Source: Frankia sp. AgB1.9 (GTDB lineage Bacteria; Actinomycetota; Actinomycetes; Frankiales; Frankiaceae). From it: a stretch of DNA of 64,000 nucleotides. A program made the position numbers and the translations under genes. Below, one piece after another: positions 1 through 8,251 of the stretch. The stretch is taken from positions 1 through 64,000 of the forward strand of contig NZ_JADWYX010000015.1 in NCBI RefSeq assembly GCF_016786355.1, read 5' to 3'. Under the pieces are notes generated by a model. That model made no database searches. It was not told the origin of the DNA and saw only the letters and a list, made by a program, of their open reading frames with translations. Each line of letters starts with the position of its first letter. The first letter of the stretch is position 1.

Positions 1-831
1 GTCACCGCGATCTCCTCCTCCGGGATCATCGCGAAGGTCCTCGGCGACCTGGGCCGCCTCGGCAACCGCGAGACCCCGGTCGTGTTGTCGGTCCTCGTCC
101 TCGAGGACCTCGCGATGGCGGTCTACCTGCCCGTCATCACCGCGCTGCTGGCCCACCAGACGATCGCCCGCGGCTCCCTCACGGTCGCCGTGGCGCTCGG
201 CGCTCTCGTCGGCGTGCTCTACGTGGCGCTGCGGCACGGCGCCAAGGTGACGCTGCTGGTGTTCAACCCCAAGTCCGACCGCAACGACGAGATCCTGCTG
301 CTGCGGGCACTCGGGCTCGCACTGCTGGTCGCCGGCGTCGCCCAGCGCCTCGACGTCTCGGCGGCGGTCGGCGCGTTCCTCGTCGGCATCGCCCTCTCGG
401 GCCCGGTCGCCGAGAGCGCCACCGAGGTGCTGACCCCGTTGCGGGACCTGTTCGCCGCCGTGTTCTTCGTCTTCTTCGGACTGCAGACGGACCCGGCCGC
501 GATCCCGCCGGCGCTGGGCGTGGCGTCGCTGTTGGCGATCGCCGGTGTCGCCACGAAGGTCCTGACCGGGTGGTGGGCGGCGCGACGGGCCGGGATCGCC
601 ACGCTCGGCCGGTTCCGGGCCGGGGCCGCGCTGGTCGCCCGCGGCGAGTTCTCGATCGTCATCGCCGGCCTCGCGGTCGCCGCCGGCATCAACCCCGACC
701 TCGGCCCGCTTGCCGCGAGCTATGTGCTGCTGATGGCCGTCCTCGGCCCGCTCGCCGCCCGGTTCGCCGAACCCGTCACCCGGACCGCGCTGCGCCGCCG
801 GCACCGCCGACCCCCGGCGGCGGTCTCCTAG
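1..831 (+). CDS. Cation:proton antiporter, CPA2 (KefB-like) family, C-terminal part
   Basis: The gene is open from the first base of the window, so its N-terminus lies upstream. The visible 276 codons begin inside a membrane segment (TAISSSGIIAKVL). They carry the CPA2 half-helix region with a conserved acidic pair (VLEDLAMA), the GAFLVGIALSGP segment, FFVFFGLQTDP and the late RGEFSIVIAGL helix. About eight hydrophobic segments are visible and the protein ends with a short basic tail. No TrkA-N/RCK domain follows, so this is the short antiporter form. Family knowledge indicates exchange of Na+ or K+ for H+ across the cytoplasmic membrane; the ion cannot be read from the sequence. An internal GTG at 82 is not the real start because the homology extends upstream of it. 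Confidence 0.9.
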   Translation, partial: VTAISSSGIIAKVLGDLGRLGNRETPVVLSVLVLEDLAMAVYLPVITALLAHQTIARGSLTVAVALGALVGVLYVALRHGAKVTLLVFNPKSDRNDEILLLRALGLALLVAGVAQRLDVSAAVGAFLVGIALSGPVAESATEVLTPLRDLFAAVFFVFFGLQTDPAAIPPALGVASLLAIAGVATKVLTGWWAARRAGIATLGRFRAGAALVARGEFSIVIAGLAVAAGINPDLGPLAASYVLLMAVLGPLAARFAEPVTRTALRRRHRRPPAAVS

Positions 832-982
832 GCGCAGTGCTGACTTACCAGCCTCCGATGACACCTCTGCGAGAAGGAACCGCCGGGGGCCACCGGCGCG
901 AGCGTGCCAACGTCGTGGCGATGACGTTGGCAGCTCGGCCGGCAGCCTGCGCCGGCTTAGGCGGCCTGAGCCGGCGGCGTCC

Positions 983-2515
983 TCACAGCCGGGCGGCCGC
1001 CTGCGGATCGTTGGTGTCGGCGGCGCTCGTTCTGGCCGGTGGGAGGTCTGGCCGGGATGGCGCCGTGGCTCGTGAGTCCAGGCCGAACGAGGCGAGGGCC
1101 GCCGCCACGAGCGCTCCGGCCGACACATACCAGGCGTGCTGGAAGACCGCGTGGCTCGCCGCGCCTGAGGCGCGGCCCAGGATCGCCACCAGGATGCTGA
1201 TGCCGATGACCGAGCCGAGCTGGGTGGCCATCGTCACGATCGCGCTGCCGGTCGCGGCGTCCTTCGCTGGCAGACCGACCGTGGCCCGGGTGATGGCGGT
1301 CGGCACCGCCAGGCCGTAACCCAGGCCGAGGACCACCCAGGTCGGCAGGAACGCGGCCACGAACCGCGGCTCGTCGGTGACCAGCTGGGTCAGCATGATC
1401 GTACCGACGGCGGCCAGCAGCGCGCCCGCGACCGCGATCCGTCCCGCCCGCAGCCGGGTACGTGCCTGGAGCGTCTCCGCGAGCGCCGAGCCGACCGCGA
1501 ACATCACCGGGCCGGGCGTGGAGGCCAGCCCGGTGCGGATCACCGAGTAGTGCCAGTGGCCCTGGAGCCACAGGATCGTCGAGAGCAGCTCGATCCCGAA
1601 GGCCATGAAGGCGACGGTGGCCACCAGGTTGGCGGTGGTGAACACCCGGTCCCGGAACAGGGAGAGGGTGACGACCGGTGCCGGATGGCGGGCGGAGCTG
1701 GCCAGGAACAGCGCCAGCGCGACCGCCGCGAGGACGAACGCGACCACGACCTGGACGCTCGACCAGCCCCAGTCCGGGGCCTTGACCAGCCCCAGGGCGA
1801 GCGCGCCGATCGCGACGATGAGCAGCGCGCCGCCGCGCAGGTCGGGCAGATGGTCGCCGGCGTCCCGGCTGCTGGGCAGGTAGCGGGCGCCCAGCGCGAT
1901 CGCGGCCGCCGCGACCGGGATGTTCACCAGGAACAGCCACCGCCAGGACGCCTCCACGAGCAGGCCGCCCAGCACCGGGCCGGAGGCGGCCGACAGCGCG
2001 CCGGTGGTGAACCAGATCTTCACGTAGGTGCCGATCTTCGCCGGCGGCGCGGTCAGCAGCACCAGGCCGAGGCTGGCCGGGGTGAGCAGGGCCGCGCCGG
2101 CGGCCTGCAGGACCCGGAACCCGATCAGCACCCAGATGTCGCCGGACAGGCCGGCGCCGATGCTGGCGACGGCGAACACGGTCAGGCCGAGCAGGAAGCC
2201 ACCCTTGCGGCCGAACCGGTCCACCAGGCGGCCGGCCGGCACCAGCAGCGCGGCGTAGACGATCGCGTAGCCGTTGAGCACCCAGCTCAGGTCGGCCAGG
2301 GTACTGGCGTGGGTGCCGCGCCCGATGGCGGGCAGGCCGACGTTGGTGACCCACACGTCGAGCTGGGCCAGGAAGCTCGCGATCGACAGGATCGCGAGCA
2401 GCAGGGCCGGGGAGACGGGCCGGGCGCCGGCGCCCGCACGGCGCTGGCTCGGGATGGGCGGGACGGCGCCGAGGCTGGGACCGGCCCGGTCGGGCTGGGC
2501 GTCCTGCTGAGTCAT
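983..2515 (-). CDS. MFS drug exporter, DHA2 (EmrB/QacA) family
   Basis: A 510-residue, predicted 14-helix major facilitator. Motif A is present as GRLVDRFGRKGG in the loop between helices 2 and 3. The antiporter motif C region reads GPVLGGLLVEASWRWLFLVNIP, typical of proton-driven DHA2 exporters. I chose the ATG that begins MTQQDAQPD because the upstream in-frame codons look like untranslated leader and would run into the candidate operators. The gene is divergent from a TetR regulator 170 bp away, the usual arrangement for a substrate-induced efflux pump. The substrate is unknown. Confidence 0.9.
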   Translation of the reverse strand: MTQQDAQPDRAGPSLGAVPPIPSQRRAGAGARPVSPALLLAILSIASFLAQLDVWVTNVGLPAIGRGTHASTLADLSWVLNGYAIVYAALLVPAGRLVDRFGRKGGFLLGLTVFAVASIGAGLSGDIWVLIGFRVLQAAGAALLTPASLGLVLLTAPPAKIGTYVKIWFTTGALSAASGPVLGGLLVEASWRWLFLVNIPVAAAAIALGARYLPSSRDAGDHLPDLRGGALLIVAIGALALGLVKAPDWGWSSVQVVVAFVLAAVALALFLASSARHPAPVVTLSLFRDRVFTTANLVATVAFMAFGIELLSTILWLQGHWHYSVIRTGLASTPGPVMFAVGSALAETLQARTRLRAGRIAVAGALLAAVGTIMLTQLVTDEPRFVAAFLPTWVVLGLGYGLAVPTAITRATVGLPAKDAATGSAIVTMATQLGSVIGISILVAILGRASGAASHAVFQHAWYVSAGALVAAALASFGLDSRATAPSRPDLPPARTSAADTNDPQAAARL

Positions 2516-2588
2516 GAGGTGGCTCGCATCTCGCGGTCGGGGGCTTGGCGCGTGCGCGCGGCGCCCGGTCGGCATGGAGGCCCAACGA

Positions 2589-2631
2589 TCTGGACTGTTC
2601 AGTAAAGAACCCCGAGGGTTCTGGACTATTC
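2589..2631. promoter_or_regulatory. Candidate TetR operator region in the MFS/TetR divergent gap
   Basis: A perfect inverted repeat with 7-base arms (AGAACCC, 3-base spacer, GGGTTCT) spans 2606-2622. It is flanked by a direct repeat, TGGACTGTTC at 2591-2600 and TGGACTATTC at 2622-2631, spaced 31 bp or about three helical turns. The position between two divergent starts fits autoregulation plus control of the exporter. This is inference; the -35 and -10 boxes were not assigned. Confidence 0.45.
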
Positions 2632-2685
2632 CGCCAACAACCAAACGATCGCTCGATCAACCAGATCCGTGGATACGATCGCCCG

Positions 2686-3276
2686 ATGGGGCGCCCACCT
2701 GGCTTTGACCGGCGGGAGGTGCTGGCGGCCGTCGAGCGTGAGTTCCGCAGGAACGGTTACGACGGGACGAGCCTCGATGACATCTCGGCCGCGACGGGGC
2801 TCGGCCGCGGCAGCCTCTACGCCGCCTTCGGCGACAAGCACGCGCTGTTCCTGGCCGCGCTGGGGGACTACTGCGACCAGGACGAGGCCTCCGGCGCGGC
2901 CGCGTTGGCCGGCCCGGACGAGACCGCGATGCAGCGCCTGCGGGCCTACTTCATCGACTCGCTCGACCGGCAGCTCAACGACCCCGAGCAGCTGGCCTGC
3001 ATGGCCGGCCGCTTCACCGTCGAGCTGGCCGGCCGTGACCGGGACGCCACGGCCCGGCTACGCCAGGGCTTCGAAGCGCAGCGGGCGGCCCTGGCCGACT
3101 GCCTGCGGGCCGCGCAGCGCAACGGCGACCTCGATCCGGCGGCCGAGCCGGTCACGCTGGCGACGTTGCTGGTCGTCGACTTCCGGGGCATCGGCTCCCT
3201 GATCGGGATCGGGCTGGACCGGGCTGAACTCGTCGCCGTCGTCGACGCGGCCCTGGCCGGCCTGCCCGTGCCGTGA
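2686..3276 (+). CDS. TetR/AcrR-family transcriptional regulator
   Basis: A 196-residue one-domain regulator. The N-terminal helix-turn-helix reads TSLDDISAATGLGRGSLYAAFGDK (about residues 28-51), the classic TetR signature. The rest is the helical ligand-binding and dimer domain. I chose the ATG giving MGRPPGFDRREV; a longer frame from 2545 would overlap the operator-like repeats and the exporter start region. The divergent MFS exporter is its likely target, and the effector is unknown. Confidence 0.9.
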   Translation: MGRPPGFDRREVLAAVEREFRRNGYDGTSLDDISAATGLGRGSLYAAFGDKHALFLAALGDYCDQDEASGAAALAGPDETAMQRLRAYFIDSLDRQLNDPEQLACMAGRFTVELAGRDRDATARLRQGFEAQRAALADCLRAAQRNGDLDPAAEPVTLATLLVVDFRGIGSLIGIGLDRAELVAVVDAALAGLPVP

Positions 3277-3293
3277 AGTCGACTACTGCCGCG

Positions 3294-3393
3294 ACCGCCA
3301 AGGTCCGCCCGTCGCCTTGATCGCCGTTTGCACCCTCTGGTGGCTATGAAACAGCCCCGGTTACGACCACTGGAGGGCCGAACCGGCGATCAC
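3294..3393. repeat. Dispersed palindromic intergenic repeat, copy A
   Basis: About 100 bp with the family core (CCTTGATCGCCGTTT) at the left and a complementary right half (GGCCGAACCGGCGATCAC). The leading block CCGCCAAGGTCCGCCCG recurs at 20656 and 45930. It sits between convergent genes. Related copies lie at 5311, 20651-20912, 22865-23053 and 45923. No coding potential is seen. Confidence 0.7.
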
Positions 3394-3469
3394 CGGGAGG
3401 GGCGAACCTCGTCCCTCCCGGCGCTCTGAGCCGTCAGCGAGCCGTGGATACGGCGTCGCTGGCCTCGCG

Positions 3470-4594
3470 CTATTGGCGGGTGATGACGGTCTTACCGCGC
3501 AGCGCGGCCCAGGTCTGGGGCGCGGACTCCCAGTCGGCGACCGTTTCGACGGCTGGCCGCAGGTCCAGCCCGGTGGCCAGCAGATCGAGGACGTGAGGGA
3601 TGTCGGCGCGGGCGTTGGCGCGCCCGGTGACGAAGCGGACGCCGCTCATATAGAGATCGAGGATCGGCAGGGAGAAGGTCCCGCCGTAGTAGATGCCGGT
3701 GTCGGTGCAGACGCCGGACGGCCAGGTCGCCTTCAGCGTCGCGGCCAGGCTGGCCGGGTTGGCCGAGGTGCTGACGGTGATCGGGTAGGGGTCCGCCTTC
3801 GGGTCGGGCAGCGGGGCGTCCACCGGATTCGCGCCGAGTCGCTCGGCGGCCCCGAGGCGCCGCGGGTCGGTGTCGACGTAGTCGACGCGTGCGCCCAGCG
3901 CCGCGGCGAACGCGGCGGCGTAGACGCCGACGGACAGCCCACCGGTGACCAGGACGCGGCGGTCGGCCTCGTCGAGGGCGGCGAGCTCGTCGGCGTAGGG
4001 GCCGACCGTTCGCCACCCGTCGGGGATGTTGTCCGACAGCGAGGCCACCGCGATCGGGTCCAGGGCCGCCGGCAGCGGGATGAGCATGGCGTCCGCGTAC
4101 GGGACCGAGACGAGGTCGGCGAGGAACCCGCCGGCGTCGAGACCGGCGATCGAGCCCAGCCCGTACATCGCGAGGGGCGGGACCGAACCGCAGCTACCCG
4201 TGACGCCGCGCCGGCATTCGCGGCAGTGGCCGCAGCTCAGCTGGAACGGGACGATGACCCGCTCGCCGGGCCGCACCTGGGTGACGGCGTCGCCTACCGC
4301 GACGACCTCGGCGACGCCCTCGTGGCCCTGGGCGTAGCCCGGCGGCAGCAGCGCGCGGGACTGGGCGACCGCGACGTCGAGGTCGCAGCAGGCGACCGCG
4401 ACGGGGCGCACGATCGCCTGGTCCGGGCTGACGAGTTCGGGATCGGCGGCGTCGTGCCAGCTGTAGCGGCCGGGGGCATCCAGGACGAGTTGCTGCACGA
4501 CCGTTCCTCGATTCGAGAAAGGAGCACGCATCCGCTGCGCGTCGGCTCCGAGTAGACGGACCAGGTCCCGCGCGACCGTGACCGCGTCGTCCAT
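3470..4594 (-). CDS. Zinc-dependent alcohol dehydrogenase (MDR superfamily)
   Basis: 374 residues with the medium-chain dehydrogenase layout. The N-terminal GroES-like domain has a candidate catalytic-zinc site (ACCDLD, then GHEGVAEVVAVGD). The structural-zinc loop is CGHCRECRRGVTGSC (Cx2Cx2Cx7C). The Rossmann domain has VLVTGGLSVGVYAAAFAAALGARVDYVDTD; VTGG.S.G replaces the commoner GxGxxG, so cofactor binding may be slightly atypical. The second zinc ligand is conservative and the substrate is unknown. I used the most upstream ATG, just inside the operator; another ATG (MRAPFSNRG, at 4531) would remove 21 residues. Divergent from a TetR regulator that probably represses it. Confidence 0.88.
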   Translation of the reverse strand: MDDAVTVARDLVRLLGADAQRMRAPFSNRGTVVQQLVLDAPGRYSWHDAADPELVSPDQAIVRPVAVACCDLDVAVAQSRALLPPGYAQGHEGVAEVVAVGDAVTQVRPGERVIVPFQLSCGHCRECRRGVTGSCGSVPPLAMYGLGSIAGLDAGGFLADLVSVPYADAMLIPLPAALDPIAVASLSDNIPDGWRTVGPYADELAALDEADRRVLVTGGLSVGVYAAAFAAALGARVDYVDTDPRRLGAAERLGANPVDAPLPDPKADPYPITVSTSANPASLAATLKATWPSGVCTDTGIYYGGTFSLPILDLYMSGVRFVTGRANARADIPHVLDLLATGLDLRPAVETVADWESAPQTWAALRGKTVITRQ

Positions 4595-4601
4595 CTCTCG
4601 T

Positions 4602-4654
4602 CTATAACGACTGTCATAAGCTGGGTTGACGGTATCCTATGACGATCGTTATAG
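4602..4654. promoter_or_regulatory. Paired TetR operators between adh and tetR
   Basis: Two copies of one pseudo-palindrome in opposite orientation: CTATAACGACTGTCATAA at 4602-4619 and CTATGACGATCGTTATAG at 4637-4654. The reverse complement of the second differs from the first at only three positions. Each copy sits close to one of the divergent starts, so one repressor could switch both genes off. The ATG at 4639 lies inside the second copy, which argues against it as the tetR start. Confidence 0.7.
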
Positions 4655-4677
4655 CCAGAGAGAGGGCGCCGAGGGCC

Positions 4678-5256
4678 ATGCCGACCCCGCCGTCTCGTCA
4701 GCGGATCGTCGCGGGAGCGGCCGACATGATCCGCCGCCGGGGCCTCAACGCCACCAGCATTCGCGAGGTCGCCAAGCACGCCCACACACCGCTGGGCTCC
4801 ACCTACCACTACTTCCCCGGAGGTAAGCCGCAACTGGCCACCGAGGCGGTCCGCTTCGCCGGCCAGACCGTCACCACGATGCTGCGCGCGATGCTGCGGG
4901 CAGGACCGGTCGACGGGCTGGGCGCCTTCTTCGACCTCTGGCGCGAGATCCTCACCGACACCGATTTCCAGGCTGGCTGCCCCGTCCTCGCGGTCTCGAT
5001 CGAGGAACCGACGGACGACGCACGTTTCGCGGTTCTCGCCGCGGCGGCGGACGTGTTCGGTGCGTGGGAGGAACAGCTCGCCGAATCGCTGCGACAGCAC
5101 GGCGCCGACCCCGCGGCGGCCGAATCACTCGCGACCCTCGTCATCGCCGCGATCGAAGGCGCGGTCGCGATGTGCCGCGCCCAGCGCTCCACCCAAACGC
5201 TCGACCGCGTCGCCGCCCAGGTCGAAACACTGATCCGTGCCGCGGTCGACCATTGA
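4678..5256 (+). CDS. TetR-family regulator (YxaF/LmrA-like)
   Basis: 192 residues. The N-terminal HTH reads TSIREVAKHAHTPLGSTYHYFPGGKPQLA. This form, with PLGSTYHYFPGGK, is typical of the YxaF/LmrA branch of TetR repressors. The C-terminal part has a conserved GCPVLAVSIE segment also seen in that branch. I chose the ATG giving MPTPPSRQ; an in-frame ATG 39 bases earlier falls inside an operator half and lacks a ribosome site. Probably represses itself and the divergent alcohol dehydrogenase. Confidence 0.88.
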   Translation: MPTPPSRQRIVAGAADMIRRRGLNATSIREVAKHAHTPLGSTYHYFPGGKPQLATEAVRFAGQTVTTMLRAMLRAGPVDGLGAFFDLWREILTDTDFQAGCPVLAVSIEEPTDDARFAVLAAAADVFGAWEEQLAESLRQHGADPAAAESLATLVIAAIEGAVAMCRAQRSTQTLDRVAAQVETLIRAAVDH

Positions 5257-5310
5257 CGACTGGCCGCGCCCTTCCGCTGGCCGCGCGCTTCCGTGCTGAC
5301 GCTCTCGCGT

Positions 5311-5356
5311 GGCCTTGATCGTGGTTTGGGCCCTGGGGTGGTCGTGGAAACGGCTA
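5311..5356. repeat. Dispersed palindromic repeat, half copy B
   Basis: Only the left arm of the family is present (GGCCTTGATCGTGGTTTGG, followed by CCCTGGGGTGGTCGTGG). It abuts the promoter of the serine recombinase. The matching right arm is missing, which suggests truncation when the element next to it inserted. Confidence 0.55.
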
Positions 5357-5372
5357 TTCGCTCTCTTTGGGA

Positions 5373-5378
5373 CATAAT
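5373..5378 (+). promoter_or_regulatory. Possible -10 box for a leaderless recombinase mRNA
   Basis: CATAAT lies only six bases before the recombinase ATG, so transcription would begin at or next to the start codon. There is no convincing Shine-Dalgarno sequence, consistent with a leaderless transcript. No clear -35 box was found. Confidence 0.3.
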
Positions 5379-5384
5379 CGGTGT

Positions 5385-6947
5385 ATGTCGATTTCCCTTG
5401 TGGCGCAGGCGGATCCGTCCGAACCGGTGGAGCTGGATCGTGTGGTGTCGTGGGAGCAGGTGATCCAGCCGCGTACCCGCCAGTTGCTCGCCGAGCTACT
5501 CGCCCGCGATGCGCTGCTGTGCCCGGTGCCGGTCGCGATCTACGCGCGGATCTCGATGGACAAGGAGCAGGACGCCCGTGGCGTGGCCCGTCAGATCGAC
5601 GCGGCGGTCGAGCGGATCCACGCGGAACCGACGTGGCGTCTGCCCGCGCCGCCGTTCGTCGACAACGACATGTCGGCCTCCAAGGGCCTGCCACGTCCGG
5701 AGTACGCCCGGCTGATGGCAGCGGTTGGGCGGGGTGAGGCGCGGGTGTTGGTCGTGAAGATGACCGGCCGCATGTGGCGCAACCGCAAGGAACGCGCCCA
5801 GGGCATGGAGCATCTCGGCAAGCACCTGGTCAGGGTGATCGCGACCGGTGGCCAGGACCTCGACCTCTCGACGTCGTCGGGTCGGGTGATCACCGGGATT
5901 CTCGGTGAGCTGGACACCTACGAGACCGAGCAGATGAGCGAGCGCCTGCGTGATGAAGCCGTCCAGCGCGCGAAGGACGGCCTACCGTCGGGAGCCCGCA
6001 GCTACGGCTACACCGCCACCGGAGAGATCATCCAGGACGAAGCCGACATCATCCGTGCCTGTGTCGACCGGCTGTTGGACACCCGCCGGGACACGTCGGT
6101 ACGGGCGTTGGTGCTGGAGCTTCAGGCCGCGAACGTCCCGACCGTGCGTGGCGGGACCTGGTCACCGACCACGGTCCGCGCGATCCTGCGGAACCCGGCA
6201 CTGGCCGGTCTGCGGACCTTCAAGGGTGAGGTTGTGGCCCCGGGCCGCTGGGAGCCGATCATCAGCGAGCAGACCCACGCCCGCCTGCTGGCCCGGTTGC
6301 GTGCGGCGTCGTTGCCGGCCGGCTGGTCGGCCCGGTCCAAGCATCTGCTGTCGAACATCGCGACGTGTGGCAAATGCGGCTGTGGTCTGCTCGCCAGCGC
6401 CGGCACGAAGTATGTGTGTCCGCCGCGTGAGCGTGGCGGCTGTCGGGGTGTTGGGCGCAACATGGCCGCACTGGATGCCTACGTCGAGACGATCGTGGTG
6501 GATCTGCTGTCGACGCCGGAGATCCTGGCTGCGCTTGTCCGCGAGGACATGGCCGACCCGCTGGCCGCCGTCCAGGCCGCCGCCGACGTCGAAGCCGCCC
6601 AGGCCCGCGCCGCCGCGCTAGGCGCCGCCATGGCCGGAGACGACCCGGCAGACGAGGTCACCCGGATCATGCGCAAGACCCAGGCCGAGACCATCCGCGT
6701 GGCGCTGACAGCGGCCCGCGCCCGTCAGGCCGCGTTGGTCGAGGCGACCGTGTTCGAGGGTCTCGGTGGGGTGACGCCGGCCGAGATGGCCGCCCACTGG
6801 GCATCGTTGGCGTTGCAGCGACGCAGGACGTTGATCCGCGCCATGGTCACGGTCACCGTGCTACCCGGCAGGCGCGGACTGTCCACGTTCGACCCCACGG
6901 CGGTCCGCGTCGAGCGCCGTACCCGCGTCGAGACGACGACGCGGTAA
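5385..6947 (+). CDS. Large serine recombinase / integrase
   Basis: 520 residues. The resolvase catalytic domain begins unusually late, after a 50-residue N-terminal extension; the nucleophile is Ser57 in AIYARIS. Further catalytic-core signatures are DNDMSASKGLPRPEY, GEARVLVVKMTGRMWRN and the STSSGRVITGILGELDTYETEQMSERL helix. The recombinase domain (GYTATGEIIQDEADIIR, GGTWSPTTVRAILRNP) follows. A zinc-ribbon (CGKCGCG ... YVCP ... GGC) and a long alanine/arginine-rich coiled-coil region complete the large serine integrase layout. Such enzymes integrate or excise mobile elements at att sites. Neighbouring RepSA-like and resolvase-like remnants suggest it served an actinomycete integrative element. 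No att core was identified. Confidence 0.9.
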   Translation: MSISLVAQADPSEPVELDRVVSWEQVIQPRTRQLLAELLARDALLCPVPVAIYARISMDKEQDARGVARQIDAAVERIHAEPTWRLPAPPFVDNDMSASKGLPRPEYARLMAAVGRGEARVLVVKMTGRMWRNRKERAQGMEHLGKHLVRVIATGGQDLDLSTSSGRVITGILGELDTYETEQMSERLRDEAVQRAKDGLPSGARSYGYTATGEIIQDEADIIRACVDRLLDTRRDTSVRALVLELQAANVPTVRGGTWSPTTVRAILRNPALAGLRTFKGEVVAPGRWEPIISEQTHARLLARLRAASLPAGWSARSKHLLSNIATCGKCGCGLLASAGTKYVCPPRERGGCRGVGRNMAALDAYVETIVVDLLSTPEILAALVREDMADPLAAVQAAADVEAAQARAAALGAAMAGDDPADEVTRIMRKTQAETIRVALTAARARQAALVEATVFEGLGGVTPAEMAAHWASLALQRRRTLIRAMVTVTVLPGRRGLSTFDPTAVRVERRTRVETTTR

Positions 6948-7466
6948 CGGCCCGATCAGGTCCCGCACCCAGAGCACCACCTCAGGCGCACACGGCGTCG
7001 CGGCCAACTCCGCCGCCCGCGCATGCGCGGCAGCGACCACCCCCGCCAACCCCAAGGGATCGCACGCCGCCGAGACCCGCGCGGGCATCCCCGCCGTCTC
7101 CGGCCCACCGTCCGCCACCGGCACCGGCCGAGCGCGACGCCCACCAGGCCCACGGCCAGGCCCCGACCCACGGCGAGCCGCTGCCCGCCTGTTGCTCGCG
7201 GCCGGGACCGGCCGGTCCCGCGGATTCCGTTGGACCGCCGCCGGGGCGGGGTCCCGCCCACCCACCCCCGGCACGTCGCTGCCCACCACCACAGCCACCG
7301 GCGCGGACACAGCCACAGGCACAAGCACAGGGTCAACAGCAGGAGCGGCACCTACGGTGCTCATCTCCACCGCGGCCACCTGCCCGACAGGTTCGCCGGA
7401 AGGCACCGGTTCGAGGTCGAACGGCAGCGCCATCTCCCCCGGCAGCGGACCAGACCGGCGCCTCAT
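6861..7466 (-). CDS. Hypothetical protein coupled to the RepSA-like remnant
   Basis: A 201-residue frame starting with ATG inside the stop of the RepSA-like frame (ATGA overlap at 7463-7466), which supports translational coupling. The protein is Pro/Arg/Ala-rich, with a low-complexity middle and a more ordered stretch near residues 130-170 (GLAGVVAAAHARAAELAATP, VVLWVRDLIGPL). No family is recognised. Its last 87 bases overlap the 3' end of the convergent recombinase, so part of the C-terminus may be incidental. The position directly after repSA suggests an accessory gene of the former element. Confidence 0.45.
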   Translation of the reverse strand: MRRRSGPLPGEMALPFDLEPVPSGEPVGQVAAVEMSTVGAAPAVDPVLVPVAVSAPVAVVVGSDVPGVGGRDPAPAAVQRNPRDRPVPAASNRRAAARRGSGPGRGPGGRRARPVPVADGGPETAGMPARVSAACDPLGLAGVVAAAHARAAELAATPCAPEVVLWVRDLIGPLPRRRLDAGTALDADRRGVERGQSAPAG

Positions 7467-7735
7467 GACCCGCCACCCGGCGCGGGGTCACGGCCACGGC
7501 CGGCATACCGCCAGGACCCGAGAACCTCGGTCTGTGGGTCACCGTCGAGCCGGCCGAACCCATCGACCGCCACAAAGCCGCCCGCCTCGTCGGTAGCGAA
7601 CGGACGACCGGTCAACGCTGCCGCGAGCATCCGCGCCCACCGCCGCCGCACCGACCGCACGGCCCCGAACGTGGTCGAGTACCGCCGCGACTTGGTGATC
7701 CAGTGGCCGCAGCAAAACGGCCAACCACATAGCGA
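7463..7735 (-). pseudogene. RepSA-like replication initiator, C-terminal remnant
   Basis: About 85 codons match the end of actinomycete RepSA-type initiators: GHWITKSRRYSTTFGAVRSVRR, then EVLGSWRYAGRG near the natural stop. RepSA proteins initiate rolling-circle replication of integrative conjugative elements of the pSAM2 class. The frame stays open upstream to 8101, but that part does not look like the initiator's catalytic region, so the N-terminal two thirds are lost. Placed beside a serine recombinase, it marks a decayed AICE. Confidence 0.65.
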
Positions 7736-7738
7736 ATG

Positions 7739-7754
7739 GTGACTCAGGTCACAC
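7739..7754. promoter_or_regulatory. Crp/GlxR-like palindrome
   Basis: GGTGACTCAGGTCACA, whose reverse complement reads TGTGA-N6-TCACC, one base off the TGTGAN6TCACA consensus. It lies at the edge of the RepSA-like remnant with no intact gene directly downstream, so it may be a relic or chance match. Confidence 0.25.
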
Positions 7755-8251
7755 GAAGGCACGACCTGCGCTTGGATCGGCTGGCGGCTGGTTCGGCGCC
7801 GAGGGTTGCTGCCTCGCGGGTCCGTCGTCCTCGGGTGGACGGTGGCCGGCGGCGTGGTCCTGGTGGGCGTTGCGCTCGGGTGGGTGCGGCTGGCGGTTCG
7901 GTGTTCGGGTGGCGAGTATCGCAATGGGCCGGCTTGGTCCCGTGGGATTCCGCTGCCCTTGTTTTCGTGAGCGGACCGCATTCCCATTCGATGATCGTTA
8001 AGATTGATATGGGGATATAGGTCTACGGTTGATGTTGCCCACGGCGATTCTAGGGGCCTTTGCGGGCATTTTCGTGGATCTTCGCAGGCAATAACCCGCA
8101 TCAGGGTGCCGCGAATCGGCTGACTTTCCCGTCAACCTGGTTTAGAATGGTAGCAGATCGACAATTGAATAGGCGGCCCGGGACGGTGTTGCGAGCACCA
8201 ATTCCCGGGCCTAAATCCCAACTTTCGTCTGAGCGAAAGGTGAGACCTGAG
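7755..8251. other. Gene-free interval inside the decayed element
   Basis: About 500 bp with a clearly lower G+C stretch around 7960-8180 (for example GATTGATATGGGGATATAGG and TTTAGAATGGTAGCAGATCG). Frames on both strands are open but show no recognisable protein. It probably holds the promoter of the downstream resolvase-like gene and debris of the replication gene. Confidence 0.4.

Noticed and set aside
1550..2605. 351-codon plus-strand frame over the MFS gene
   Set aside because: Antisense shadow rich in Gln/Arg/Gly, with no domain and wrong composition.
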